Shown here in pieces: positions 49,160 to 60,289 of a stretch of DNA of 64,000 nt. Every line of letters begins with the position of its first letter. The first letter of the stretch is position 1. Origin of the DNA: Eustoma russellianum (Eukaryota > Streptophyta > Magnoliopsida > Gentianales > Gentianaceae); assembly GCA_036186865.1 (NCBI GenBank), contig AP025071.1:11367254-11431253 (forward strand), in the 5' to 3' direction. Under the pieces are notes generated by a model. The model had not been told where the DNA came from, made no database searches, and saw nothing but the letters and a program-made list of their open reading frames with translations. The position numbers were made by a program, and so were the translations under genes.

Positions 49160-49957
49160 TTACACCGTATTGATTTTAAGTTGTTTAATTAATTTAGCAA
49201 TCTCAACGGCGCTATCATCCTTATGTGCAAGAAATAAAGTCCAAGTGTAACGAGAAAAGTCATCAACAATTACGCATGCATAGTGACGCCCACCAAGGGT
49301 TGTAGTGCGACTAGGACCAAACAAATCGATATGCAATAGTTCTAATATTCTAGTCGTTCTTATTTCATTTTTCGGCTTAAGTGACTCACGTGTTTGTTTG
49401 CCTTTTATGCAAGATTCACACAACTGAAAGTTGTCTAAATCAAGCGTAGGCAATCCCCGTACTAGGTTCTTTGGTTGAAGTTTTTCTAATGTGAAAATGA
49501 CAATGTGTCCTAAACGTCTATGCCATAAATTCACATTGGGTTCATTTGACATAAAACACTTAACTTTAGCGTCTACTACATCATCCATAGATAGCGTAAA
49601 AATATTGCCTTCTCGTGTTCCTTTTAAAATGGCTTCTCCATTTTTATTTATTATGTTGCAATAAGGGTGAGTAAAACACACATTAAAACCATTGTCAACA
49701 AACTGAGAAATGCTAAGAAGATTGTAGGATAAGTTGCTTACCAAAAATACATTGGAGATTTGGAGTGTGTTCGGATTACCAATCGTACCTTTTCCAATGA
49801 TCTTGCCTTCATTGTTGTCTCCAAAGGTCACGGATCTGCCTTTTGTGACCTTCTTTAATTTGGAGAACAAGCTCGGGTCACCCGTCATGTGCCTCGAGCA
49901 ACCACTGTCAAGGAACCACTTTATTGATGTGTCTTTCGAAGTGTGGTCTCCCTGCAA
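49160..49957 (-). pseudogene. Family-S copia protease and integrase N-terminal part
   Basis: Open from about 49957. WFLDSGCSRHMTG is the aspartic protease active site (D-S-G). Then come the pre-integrase zinc region WHRRLGHI...LCESCIKGK (H-H-C-C type) and the integrase first Asp in LLHIDLFGP. The frame ends at TAA 49160, one base out of register with the following integrase frame. It is also out of register with gag upstream. Confidence 0.92.
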
Positions 49958-50012
49958 TGTGAAAAGGTGATTTAGGTACCCTTTTAATTTTGGGTCCTTT
50001 CGAGTTAGTTAA

Positions 50013-51929
50013 TCACCTTTTGGTAAAGGTACCTTTCGGTACCCATACGTGGGTGATCCTTCTCGGTCTATCAAATGGCAAGAATGTAGATGAATGTGCA
50101 ATATAATAGACATGTGGTGCATGCACTTTGGGCCTTTGCCCAAGGACTCCTCTATACTTATTGAATGAAGGACACTTTTGATATGTCCTTGTGTGTGTGT
50201 GCGTAGTGCGTGGATGATATGTATTTCGTGTATGCATTGTTCTTCTCTTTTCATATCTATATGGTACAACGTTATATTTCACATGATATGAAGAAGTGGG
50301 GCGTGAGGAAGGGGGCGCTTTTTGCGTCATCTTAGACGCCACTTGCGGCTTAGGGGTGTCTACTTTCTTAGACACAACAAACTTGGTTGGTTTGATTGAT
50401 ACTTCGTTAGTATCAACGTATCCCAGTCCAGTTTTGTCGCTGTCATGCTTTTGTGATAATATGATACGATGCAACATGTTGGACCCTGTGTCAAACTGTT
50501 TCATCATTTTCTCTAAATCGGTATTCCTTGATTTCAAATTTGAAATCTCGGATTTCATTTCATTATTTTGCGTGGTTAATGATGAAATCTCTGCTTTTAA
50601 TGTAGTAATGACACATGACGACTCTTTCTTTGAATCTCTTAATTGAGCGACAAGATTCTCGTTAGAAGATTCTAACAGTTTCTTGTCTTCAATTAATCGT
50701 TTCTTTTCTTTAGCGAGAGTCTTAGTGAATTTATGCAATTCTAGATACTGACTATAAAGATCATCATAGGAAGGTTCAGAGTCAGAGTCAGAATCAGATG
50801 ATACCTCATTAGATGCTTTGGAGGCAAAGCATACTTGTGCGGTCTCCTCTTCGGTCTCAGTTTCAGAATCTGATGAATCACTCCAGGTGGCGGCCTTTAG
50901 AGCACGCTTCCTTTGTTTGGGTTCTGAGACGAGTCTATTTTTGGTCCGCTCCTTGTCAGGGTATTTAGTATTTTGCTTTTCTTTATTGGGGCAGTCATAT
51001 GATAAGTGTCCGAGTTTTCCACATTCATAACATTTAATGTCTTTATCATTTGACTTGTTTTTATTTCTCTTAGTTGTAGTGCCCTTGTTTTTGTTTCTAA
51101 ATGACCTTCTCATAAATTTTCTTAGTCCTTTAGCCAATAGAATTAGGTCATCATTTTCCGATTCAGAATCACTATCATCTACGTGATCGGAGGGAGGGGA
51201 GACGTATTCATTTGATTTAAAAGCAATAGCTTTACCTTGTTTAGATGATTCCGATTTCCGTATGATGAGTTTATTTTCATAAACTTTAAGTGATCCGATT
51301 AGTTCTTCCATCTTTATTGATTTAGTTTCCTTGCTCTCTTCTATTGCGGTCACTTTTGGGTCCCATTCAGAAGGAAGGCTTCGTAGGACTTTTTGTACCT
51401 TTTCCTGCGTAGTAAAAGCCTTACCAAGAGACTCAAGAGAGTTGTAGATGTTAGTCAAACGAAGATCCATATCTACAATAGACTCATTGGACAATAATTT
51501 AAAAGACTCAAGTGTAGACATGAGCATGTTAATTTTTGACTCTTTTACTTGACTCGTGCCTTCGTGTTTTATTTCTAGAATCCTCTACATTTCTTGTGCA
51601 CTTGAACAGTTTGACACATAACTAGACTCACTCTTACTTAATCCGTTTAAAAGCAATTGCATAGCCCTAGCATTCATACTAAGTTTCTTTTTATCATCAC
51701 TCGTATATTCTTGTCTAATTTTAATAACCTCTAAAGTGACTCCGTCTACGGTGGATACATTAGATGGGACATAAGGACCATCTTCAATGATTGACCAAAG
51801 ATCTATATCTATAGCCATAAGAAAAAGCTTCATCCTAAGTTTCCACTGAATAAATGACTCACCGTCAAAAAGTGGAGGCCTTTGGCTCGACATACCTTCT
51901 TGCTCGGTTTTGAGATTTGTGGATGCCAT
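50013..51929 (-). pseudogene. Family-S copia gag, one nonsense codon
   Basis: The ATG at 51929 opens MASTNLKTEQEGMSSQRPPL, followed by the DUF4219/UBN2-like region (FDGESFIQWKLRMKLFLMAI). A TAG at 51582-51584 follows SCSSAQEM; the same place in the copy at 8640 has a Trp codon. The frame then runs 51581-50013, with the knuckle CYECGKLGHLSYDCP (about 50988-51032), an acidic Ser-rich stretch (DSDSDSEPSYDD) and a coiled coil (AEISSLTTQNNEMKSEISNL). It ends at TGA 50013. Gag would bind and package element RNA. Confidence 0.92.
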
Positions 51930-51967
51930 CTCACTGAATCGTTGGATTCCTTGAAGTGAGTGTTCCT

Positions 51968-51979
51968 GCTCTGATACCA
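51968..51979 (-). other. PBS of the family-S element
   Basis: The complement reads TGGTATCAGAGC, an exact initiator tRNA-Met PBS, two bases after the 5' LTR end at 51982. Confidence 0.93.
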
Positions 51980-53388
51980 CTTGTAGGATCTGCAAGGCAC
52001 CACTAGAAAGGAGGGGGGGTTGAATAGATGGTGCGGAAAGTGTGCTTTTTAAAATTTCTTTAAACTTGAACAATTCAAGTTCTGAAAACAGATTCTTTTT
52101 TAGGACCAGTTTTAAAACGTTTTTAAAACTAGGTTAGAGGTCTCCAAAAATTATGAAATTTTGAGAGAACTTAGCCTCAGATGTTATGAGGGTCCCCTAA
52201 AAATTTCAAATTAAAATTCAACCTGTAACCCCTTCAAAAACCGTTGGTAATCAGATTGTGCAAATCTGTCAGAAACGGTAGATGGTTTTGAAAAATTAAT
52301 TCCTATTTGTGTGAACGTCCAAATGCTCTGAAAATTTGACCACTAACTCTTTATATACTTTATTTAAATGGATTGAAACAGTTTTGGAAAATTCTTTTGG
52401 GAAGTAGGTCAACTACAGTCAAAGTCTCAACCTTTGCAAGTCTGAAAATCAGACTGCACTAGTCTCAGAACTTTTGATGTTTGATTGACTTATACTTATC
52501 CAAAAGGGTTGAAACTTGTCCCAAATTAACCCTAGAACGTGTAAGTATATTTCTGGAAATTTTCGTAATTTTTGAAAAACGTTTACTATTTTTACGGATG
52601 CGAACAAGACAGGTAAACAGTGCAGTAACTGAAAAGTAAATGCAGAAAGTAAATGGCACCAAGAATTTTATACTGGTTCGGTTATAAACAACCTATTCCA
52701 GTCTTCAAGGAACACCTTCCTTGGTTTACACTAATCACACACACGCAGTACACCTTACCGCAGGGTTGATAGAGTTACACCTAACTCCAATCCTTTACAA
52801 ATCTTGTATTGTAGGTACAATTCGCACGAACACCACCACCTTGCTAGAGTGAAGATTGATCACACCTTGATCAATCTTTTACAAAGATATATGAATGGTG
52901 GTTTATCTCAAGCCTATTCAAGATTGAAAGATATGAAAACAATAGGCTTTACAAGAAAAGAGAAAGAAAGAAGATGATGAAGAAGAAGAGCTTGGCTTTT
53001 TGATCTCTTTGAAATGCAATGCTTGTAGTTGTTTTGTTTGCTCTCTTCTCTTCTCTTTTTAACATTGCAGCCGTCCTCTTAGGGTTGTCTCCTCCTCTTG
53101 AAAATTGTCTTTTAAGTCCTTGAGAGAGTGTAAAACATCATTGTGACAAGGCCTTGCTTACTTGGCATCTTCTTATTGGATGATCATTTAGTCTTCGCTT
53201 ACTTGGCACCTCCTTATTGGTTCAACATTGTCATCATGATGACATAGAAAAAATCTGAGATATACACTTTAACATGTGCCAAAAATCAATCACAAAATCA
53301 TTCCATAATTTAAGAAATACACCATGAATTGCAAGACAAAGAAAGTCTTCCAAATCCTATGAAAATTTCGACCATTAAGTCACATTGC

Positions 53389-53408
53389 CATGCTGAATTT
53401 TCAGCATG
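53389..53408. repeat. Family-S LTR palindrome 1
   Basis: CATGCTGAA-TT-TTCAGCATG, 9-bp arms. The sister LTR has one mismatch in the right arm (about 44933-44952). Confidence 0.9.
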
Positions 53409-53554
53409 TGCATCCTTTCTTTTCTTTCAAAATAATACCAATTATTCTTTGATTTTTCATCATAAAAATGAATCAACAATTTATGGTAAGTATTGCTACC
53501 AATTAAGAGATGAACTTGGACACAAATAAGCACTAAAATTCGGCCACACCATGT

Positions 53555-53583
53555 ACACATGCTGAAAAATTTTCAGCATGTGT
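53555..53583. repeat. Family-S LTR palindrome 2 (29 nt, perfect)
   Basis: 14-bp arms (ACACATGCTGAAAA) around one A. Identical in both LTRs of the element. Confidence 0.93.
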
Positions 53584-53719
53584 GATATGTGAAATATCAC
53601 CATTTATTTGTTTAAACATTATTCAAAACCTTACCATACCTTCTTCTAATCAATCACCTAATAAAAGATGACAAAATATGTCCCATTTAAGACCTAAAAA
53701 TCGGCCAGCTCAAGTTTAG

Positions 53720-53740
53720 TATGCTGAAATTTTCAGTATG
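53720..53740. repeat. Family-S LTR palindrome 3
   Basis: TATGCTGAAATTTTCAGTATG, arms related to the other two, about 165 bp further on. In the sister LTR (45263-45283) the right arm ends CAGCATG. Confidence 0.85.
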
Positions 53741-55050
53741 TGACATAAGAGAGATATATGTTGAATTCTTACCATTTGTAGCTTTTCTCTTCAATTCACC
53801 AACAATGTATGATTGATCCTTGACCAATCAATATGCTAAAAAAGCTCCACATGTGCTCCAAATCAGCTGTATGTGACGTTATATGATGTGTATACATGTG
53901 CTGAAATTTATTTTTGTTAACTTTGTAAAATAGTGCACATTTAATAATACACACATGTAATATTCCAATCAGCCCTTAATTTAATTTTCTAGAATACTTT
54001 AAGATGTATATCATATGTAAAAAGTGTCTAGATACGTGTCACATGATGTACAAGAAAAACGTTCCATGTTATGTGCGTAGAAAACCGAATTTTCGATATT
54101 TATTGATTACCCGATTTTTCTCTAATTTAAATTCCAACTTTTGCACATGTTATATATATTATGTTATACATAATATATATAATATATACTTTAAATCTCA
54201 GCACTTGGCTGGTTTAAAGTGGTACCATTAACATGTGACAAAAATTAAACTTGGAATCTTCATATTTTGGCCTTAATGTGGAGTAATTTGTGTGTGCCAA
54301 CATGGAAAGTATTTTTGGCTGATTATTATGTCATGTGCACGAAATTTAGATCATATTTTGATGTATATGGGCTGGCCATTTATTTATGGCAAGTACGTGA
54401 CACGTTGGCGAAGTTTCGGTATTCGCCCGATACGACAAATTTCGGTTTAGAACCTTTTATCGTGTCGTATTTGATTTGTCATCACCATATCTTATATCAT
54501 ATGATATAAGACCTGAATATACTCATAAATATGAGTTAAGTATACTGGTGTGACGTTAACGTACGTACGTAAAATATATAACGTGTCGGTAGTACGTTGG
54601 AATACATGTGTATGTGCCTTTATTTAAAAAATCTGAAAATATATGTAGTGTATATATATATATGGCGTGTGTATTAAAGATGGGGAGGAGGAGAAGACTT
54701 TCCTTCTTTAGCTTTGTTGCCTTTTTGCCTTTTCCAAATGAATCTTCCTTTAATGAACTACTTAGTTTATCAAACTAAGTACTTCACTTAATGAACTAGT
54801 TTAGTTCATTAGTGGTGGCACCTGAAAATAGTATAAACACAACAAATGTTTGCCATATGATGTAAGCTTTAATGCTTCATGGCTCGTTAGTACGGCAACA
54901 TAATATATAAGTTAAATAAGGCAAGTAATGGCAAGATATCATGCATTCATGTACACGTTTATATATATATTTATGCACGTTTATATATTTATGTATACAT
55001 TCAAGATACTTATTTTGAAATCACTCAAACCCCCTTATCTTTACACTATT

Positions 55051-56581
55051 TATAAATAGTCGAGGGGAGACCAGTTTGGAATTCACGTAATGATCTAGGA
55101 AATAACTATGGATCGACCCGGATCTATCGAGTACTGTACTTGGCTCCCATGATTGCTTCATGTGCATGGGGGATCATTTGGGTGCAAGTAGACAGGAATT
55201 ATGCTTATCTATGGCAACACCTTGGTGCATTTGTCCTCTATTGTAGTAGGTTGAAATGTGTCAACACATATTTTTGATGCTTTGGTTATGGCCCCTTTTG
55301 TACAGAAGTACTCGCAAGTCTATTGATGAGGTTTTCTACTTTTTTGGGTTTATTTGATGTTCGTTCAACACTGATGTGTCCCACGTGATGACCATTGTTG
55401 GAGGTCTTAGGCACAATTGGACCTACAGGTATTCTATTGGGAGTTGGGCATATATGCAAATCTAAGGTGTGTTTGTCATCGAGGTCTGATGCTTTGCTGA
55501 AGATTTCTGAAGTTATGATTTGTCCAAATTAGGAAATGAATAAGTCAATTAAAGAATATCACATGTGATCGGATTTATCTCTTATAAAATGCCTGCAGAT
55601 TTGCTGTTGCAGGACTGCACAATTATGGATCTCTGAGATTTCAACGTGTCTGTCTCATGTTCACCCGTTCTTTGGCCGTTACAACTGTCGTGGCTGCGAG
55701 AAGGGCGCACACATTTTTCTGAGATGATCACAAAAAGTTTTTTCTCAAATTTATGATTAACATAACTGTTATTTATTTAGATTTGATCCTTATCTCTACA
55801 ACCCTATAAATGCCCACGACTTGGGCTAACTTCTTCACACTTCTCATCTTCATATTCTTCGATTTTCTTAGCCAAAAAATCTTGTTTTTCTCAGGTTCTC
55901 CTTCAGAAACCTTCAAAATAACGTACATTCTAGTAAGTTTTTGACTTTTTTCTTGTAGGCATATTGTAGCGTCCCGTCCGGGACTAGGGTCTCGGCACAC
56001 TGCACCCGCTGTACTCTGATATGAGAAGTACAAGGCATCGATAACATCTGTATGCACATCGTCATAAACATGTATCGAATAGCGCAAGCATCATAAAATA
56101 GACAGAATAAAACATCGGCATGAGTATGCCACAACATAAGAGTGGGAGTTAGGCTTGTGATGGAGCTGGGGGTAGGGGCACTACCTCAGTCCCTCCTGAG
56201 ATCGGAGGGCTCCTTTTGTTCGAAAGCTTTCTTCTCGACGTTGGTTTTCTATTGCTTCACAGGAGTTCTCCTATCGCTGGATCCTGGGAAGAGGTACCCC
56301 CTCTTCTGCTATAATTGCTTAAACATAACATTTGAAAAATAAACAATAGGAGAAACATATTAGAAGAGAAAAGACAAGCAAAAGTATCGAAACAAGAAAA
56401 TTCAATGAGAAATGAAATTGAAGATAGGGTCAACACAATGTTAACACAACCTTTACAATTTCTAAAGCACCTTACGAAATCTCCTTAAAATCATCCTTAC
56501 GCTCCCGAGGTCTGCCTCTTGTAGGGTTTCTTAAGCAAACTATCTAACATCATACTGGAATCACTATTGAAAGACAATATC
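55051..56581. other. Unassigned, Ty3/gypsy-LTR-like sequence
   Basis: No gene frames stand out. 55800-55960 has CCCTATAAATGCCC (TATA at about 55803) followed by a pyrimidine-rich leader, a usual LTR promoter layout on the + strand. 55965-55996 carries TGTAGCGTCCCGTCCGGGAC, a motif recurring at 62666 and 62788. It is probably LTR or leader debris of a gypsy-like element. Confidence 0.35.
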
Positions 56582-58530
56582 TGTTACACCCCGACTCTCG
56601 CTATGTGCGTAGAACTGATTATATCGTCGTATTATATTTGATACAATATGTATATACGTGTGCCCTAGTAAAGTTTAATAATTTCTTAAATAATCTAATA
56701 AGTGTAGGACTAATTAAATAGGCATATAAAAGAATGATGCAACTCATATTAGGAAATTAAAGTGAAAGAAAATTCATGTAGGACATGGAAATTAAGTGGA
56801 CAACATGATTGTCCAACCTTACCCTCCAAAGAGGACTTAGCCGTGGGTTACCAGGGCATTAGTGGGGGGGGGATTTATTTTTTCAACCATTTAAAAATTC
56901 CTACACAAGTTGGCAAATTATATCCATTTTCTTCCCACTAATCCATAGAATTCCCCAAAAACTTTTCCACTTGCACCCCTTACCCTTTACCCGCCCACCC
57001 CTCCTTTTTCCCAAAGAATTTTTCCATTTTCCCTACTTTTTATTTCCCCTCATCATTTTCCTTTCTCACACAATGTAATTTGGCAACCAACCACACTTCA
57101 TGCAAATATTTTCCCTCTCTGCTAACTTCCCTAACCAAGAAATCCAATCATTCCTTAACCACTACAACATTTTTGGCCAACACAAGGATTCAAGACTTAA
57201 AAACACAATTTCTTCACAATTCCATTTCATTTCATCCATTCCTCACTCTCTCACATCAATTTCTCTCCACACACTCCTCCCTCTCTCTAAAATCCAAACT
57301 CACTCACCCTCCAAACTCTTTCATCCGAGAACACCCCAAAGCCAAGGAAGGAGAAGAATTCTTCCATTTGCAAGCACCCTTCAAGCTCAACTGCAAGGAT
57401 TCTCAAGGTAAAGAACCTTCTCTTCCTCTCTACCCCCTCTCCCATCATCCATTTTCTCATCAAAGCCTTCAATATACTTCATCTAGGCCCCAAACCGTGA
57501 GCCAAGCCAAGGAGGTAGGAAGGGTAGTGTTAATCAACAAAGTAGGAATCTTCAAGCCATTCAAAAGTAAGATTCATTAGATTGAGTTTTAGAACATTCA
57601 TATCTTCTTCTCTTCCAAAAATGACTAACTCTTCCTTCCTTTTGGCCATCTAGGCCGTGTATTCCCCACACCAAAAGAAAGAAGGAATCTTGCACTCTTA
57701 AGTGTAAGATTCAAGACTAAAGGCAAGTATTCCTCTTAGTTCCTTCATGAATCTTCAAAAATGAGTTATCTATGTTCATATAAAAGCTTGGATCATGTAT
57801 GCATGTGTTCAAATGAAGCTTTCATTACAACAATACAAAAAGTGTACTTGCATGTCAAATCTGTGTTATTATGTGTAGTACTTGTATGGATTCATGCATA
57901 TGGCTAGGATGATATCTAAGAGAATCACGCATGACAAAATATTGGTATATATAGCACTCTTATGGGTGTGCATGGTTTGTAAAAATAGAAAGTAGGCATG
58001 CATCCTCCATTTCTATGAAAGGTGTTGGTAGCTTAGGACACTTTCTTAAAAAAGTGTACTAAGAACCTTACTTTGCATCATCTTTAGATATGTGTTTGGG
58101 ATGATCATCACCTTCATGATTTCATATGTTTTCTAGTGTATTTGCATGATTATGGTCATGATTTCATATGATCACAGTGCATAATAAATTACACTACAAT
58201 ACATGCCATAAAAGATAGATTCTTTGATGATCATCACTTCATTTTCATGCACTTTCCTCCTAAGATGGGGCTGTTTTGGCCTTCATCATTAGGCATGCTG
58301 TAGAGAAAAAGGGGTTTGAGTGATTTCAAAATGCATGATTTAAATAACGTGTTACAAAGAAATACATGACATATTTTATGACATGACACGTTGTTGCATA
58401 AAACTTGCCTTATATAGTTCATATATAATGTTATCGTACTAACGAGCCATGAAGCTTTAAAGCTTACATCAAATGGCAAACATTTGTTGTGTTTGAACTA
58501 TTTTCAGGTGCCATCATTAATGAACTAAAC

Positions 58531-58617
58531 TAGTTCATTAAGTGAAGTACTTAGTTAAATAAACTAAGTAGTTCATTAAGTGAAGTACTTAGTTAAATAA
58601 ACTAAGTAGTTCATTAA
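58531..58617 (+). repeat. 38-bp tandem duplication within the solo LTR
   Basis: Units 58531-58568 and 58569-58606 are identical, plus a partial third. Each contains TAGTTCATTA and ACTTAGTTAAATAAACTAAG. The full-length LTRs have this palindromic block only once. Confidence 0.93.
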
Positions 58618-59611
58618 AGGAAGCTATATCTGGAAAAGGCACAAAGGCAACAACTTGAAGAATGAAAAGTCTTCTTCACCCCCTCTCCACACGTTTTTAT
58701 ATATATATTTTTGTATATGTTCAGATTTTTTTTAAAAGGCACATACACATATATTCCAACGTACTATCGACACGTTATACATTTTACGTACGTACGGTAA
58801 CGTCACACCACTATATTTAACTCATATTTATGAGTATATTCAGGTCTTATATCATATGATATAATTCATGGTGATGACAAATTTATTACGACACGTTAAA
58901 GGGTTCTAAACCAAAAAATGTCGTATCGGGCGAATAGCGAAACTTCGCCAACGTGTCACGAACTTGCCATAAATAGATGGCCAGTCCCTATACTTCAAAA
59001 ATGACCACAAATTTCGTGGCTTACATGGTATGTGCAGCCATAAAATCATTCCATGTTGGCACACACAAATCACCCACATTAAGGCCAAATTGTGGAGATT
59101 CCAATTTCAATTTTGTCACATGATTTAGGCGCCATTTTAATCAGCCTCATGAGCTGAATATTAAAATTTAATTTATGTATATTATGTGTAACATAATATA
59201 TATAACATGTACAAAAATTTGGAATTTAATTAGAGAAAAATCGGGTAATCGATAAACGTCGAAAATTCGGTTTTCTACGTACACGACACATGGAACATTT
59301 TTGGCATGTCATATAACATGTATCTAGACAATTTTTGCATATTTCATACATCTCAAAGTGTTCTAGAAAATTCAATTAAGGGCTGATTGGAATATACCAT
59401 GTGTGTATAATTATATGTGCATTATTTTACAAAGTTTGCAAAAATAAAATTCAGCACATGAACAACCTTCATCACACGCCTATACCAGCTGTATTGGAGC
59501 ATATGTGGAGCTTTTTTGGCATCTTGATTGGCCAAGAATAAAGCATGCAATGTTGGTGACATAAAGAAAGGAACTACAAAAGGTAACATTTCAAATCTTG
59601 TCACATTTGTG

Positions 59612-59637
59612 ACACATGCTGAAAATTCAGCATGTGT
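59612..59637. repeat. Solo-LTR palindrome A
   Basis: ACACATGCTGAA, two central A, exact reverse complement; 26 nt. Confidence 0.9.
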
Positions 59638-59770
59638 AGTAATAGGCTGGCCGATTTTTATCAGTTTATGAGACATATTTTACTTCTTGAATTAAGTGAA
59701 TTAATTGGGAGATAGTATGGAAGTATTTTGAATATATTATGAAATTAAAATGGTGATATCTTTGAATATC

Positions 59771-59797
59771 ACACATGCTGAAATTTTCAGCATGTGT
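59771..59797. repeat. Solo-LTR palindrome B
   Basis: ACACATGCTGAAA, one T, exact reverse complement; 27 nt. Confidence 0.9.
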
Positions 59798-59840
59798 GTA
59801 ATATATGTTGGCCGATTTTGAGGCTCTATTGGTGATCAAT

Positions 59841-60136
59841 CTTAGGGACAGAAATGAGGTGTTTCGAGAAAGGTTAGGCGTGGCTAGTATAGCAGATAAG
59901 ATAAGGGAGGGAAGAATGAGATGGTTTGGGCATGTCAAGCGGAGACAGACAACGGTGTCGGTCAGAGCAATTGAAAGCCTCATTGTAGAGGGTACATATA
60001 GAGTCGGGGGTCTCACTGGAAGCAGACTCTCTATCCTTTGGGATAGAGGTATTGTCTGCCTACCACTTACCCTCCCCAGACCCTAACGATAGCTTTTGCT
60101 GTCGTTGGGATATACTGGGTCCGGATGATGATGATG
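59841..60136 (+). mobile_element. 5'-truncated RTE-type LINE with 13-bp target-site duplication
   Basis: ATTGGTGATCAAT occurs at 59828-59840 and 60137-60149. The insert encodes the C-terminal RTE module (ERLGVASIADKIREG, RMRWFGHVKRR) up to about 60080. It then has a stem-loop AACGATAGC-TTTT-GCTGTCGTT, TTGGGATATACTGGGT, and a GATGATGATGAT tail. The frame is open, so the insertion is fairly young, but only about 80 codons remain. Confidence 0.95.
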
Positions 60137-60265
60137 ATTGGTGATCAATTTTTATTCCAAAATTGATGAAAATATTGTGTACTAATTGGTGATTTAATTC
60201 TTCTTTAATTTCAAGGATTAAATCAAAATAAACTTGGAAATATTTTGAATGAAATGCAAATGTTA

Positions 60266-60289
60266 CACATGCTGAAATTTCAGCATGTG
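60266..60289. repeat. Solo-LTR palindrome C
   Basis: CACATGCTGAAA directly followed by its reverse complement; 24 nt, no loop. Confidence 0.9.

Larger units (their letters stand above)
43497..55045 (-). mobile_element. Complete family-S Ty1/copia element (11.5 kb), Sirevirus-like, defective
   Basis: The ends are exact. CTATT at 43492-43496 and at 55046-55050 is the TSD, and LTRs run TGTAGGATC...CTTTACA in + orientation. Read on the - strand: 5' LTR 55045-51982, PBS, gag from 51929, protease, integrase, RT, RNase H ending at 46856, repeated purine tracts, PPT, 3' LTR 46588-43497. RT and RNase H motifs (QIYVDDIIFGST, RKSTSGTCQFIG) resemble the SIRE/Opie lineage. This is a judgement from memory. 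I see no env-like ORF. LTRs differ on the order of 1% by eye. Confidence 0.93.
51982..55045 (-). repeat. 5' LTR of the family-S element
   Basis: 3064 bp, TGTAGGATCTGC to CTTTACA in + orientation. U3 is at the right end. It holds nested palindromes built on TAGTTCATTA (54750-54810), a TATATATATA run near 54650-54662 that could serve as TATA box on the - strand, and the three CATGCTGAA palindromes listed separately. Confidence 0.95.

Noticed and set aside
47451..50646. Several + strand frames of 60-116 codons
   Set aside because: They are antisense shadows of the family-S gag-pol genes on the - strand.
57080..57580. 166-codon open frame starting MATNHTSCKYF
   Set aside because: Low-complexity Ser/Thr/Pro/His composition from a pyrimidine-rich stretch inside gypsy-LTR-like sequence. 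No family resemblance, and an overlapping frame is equally open.
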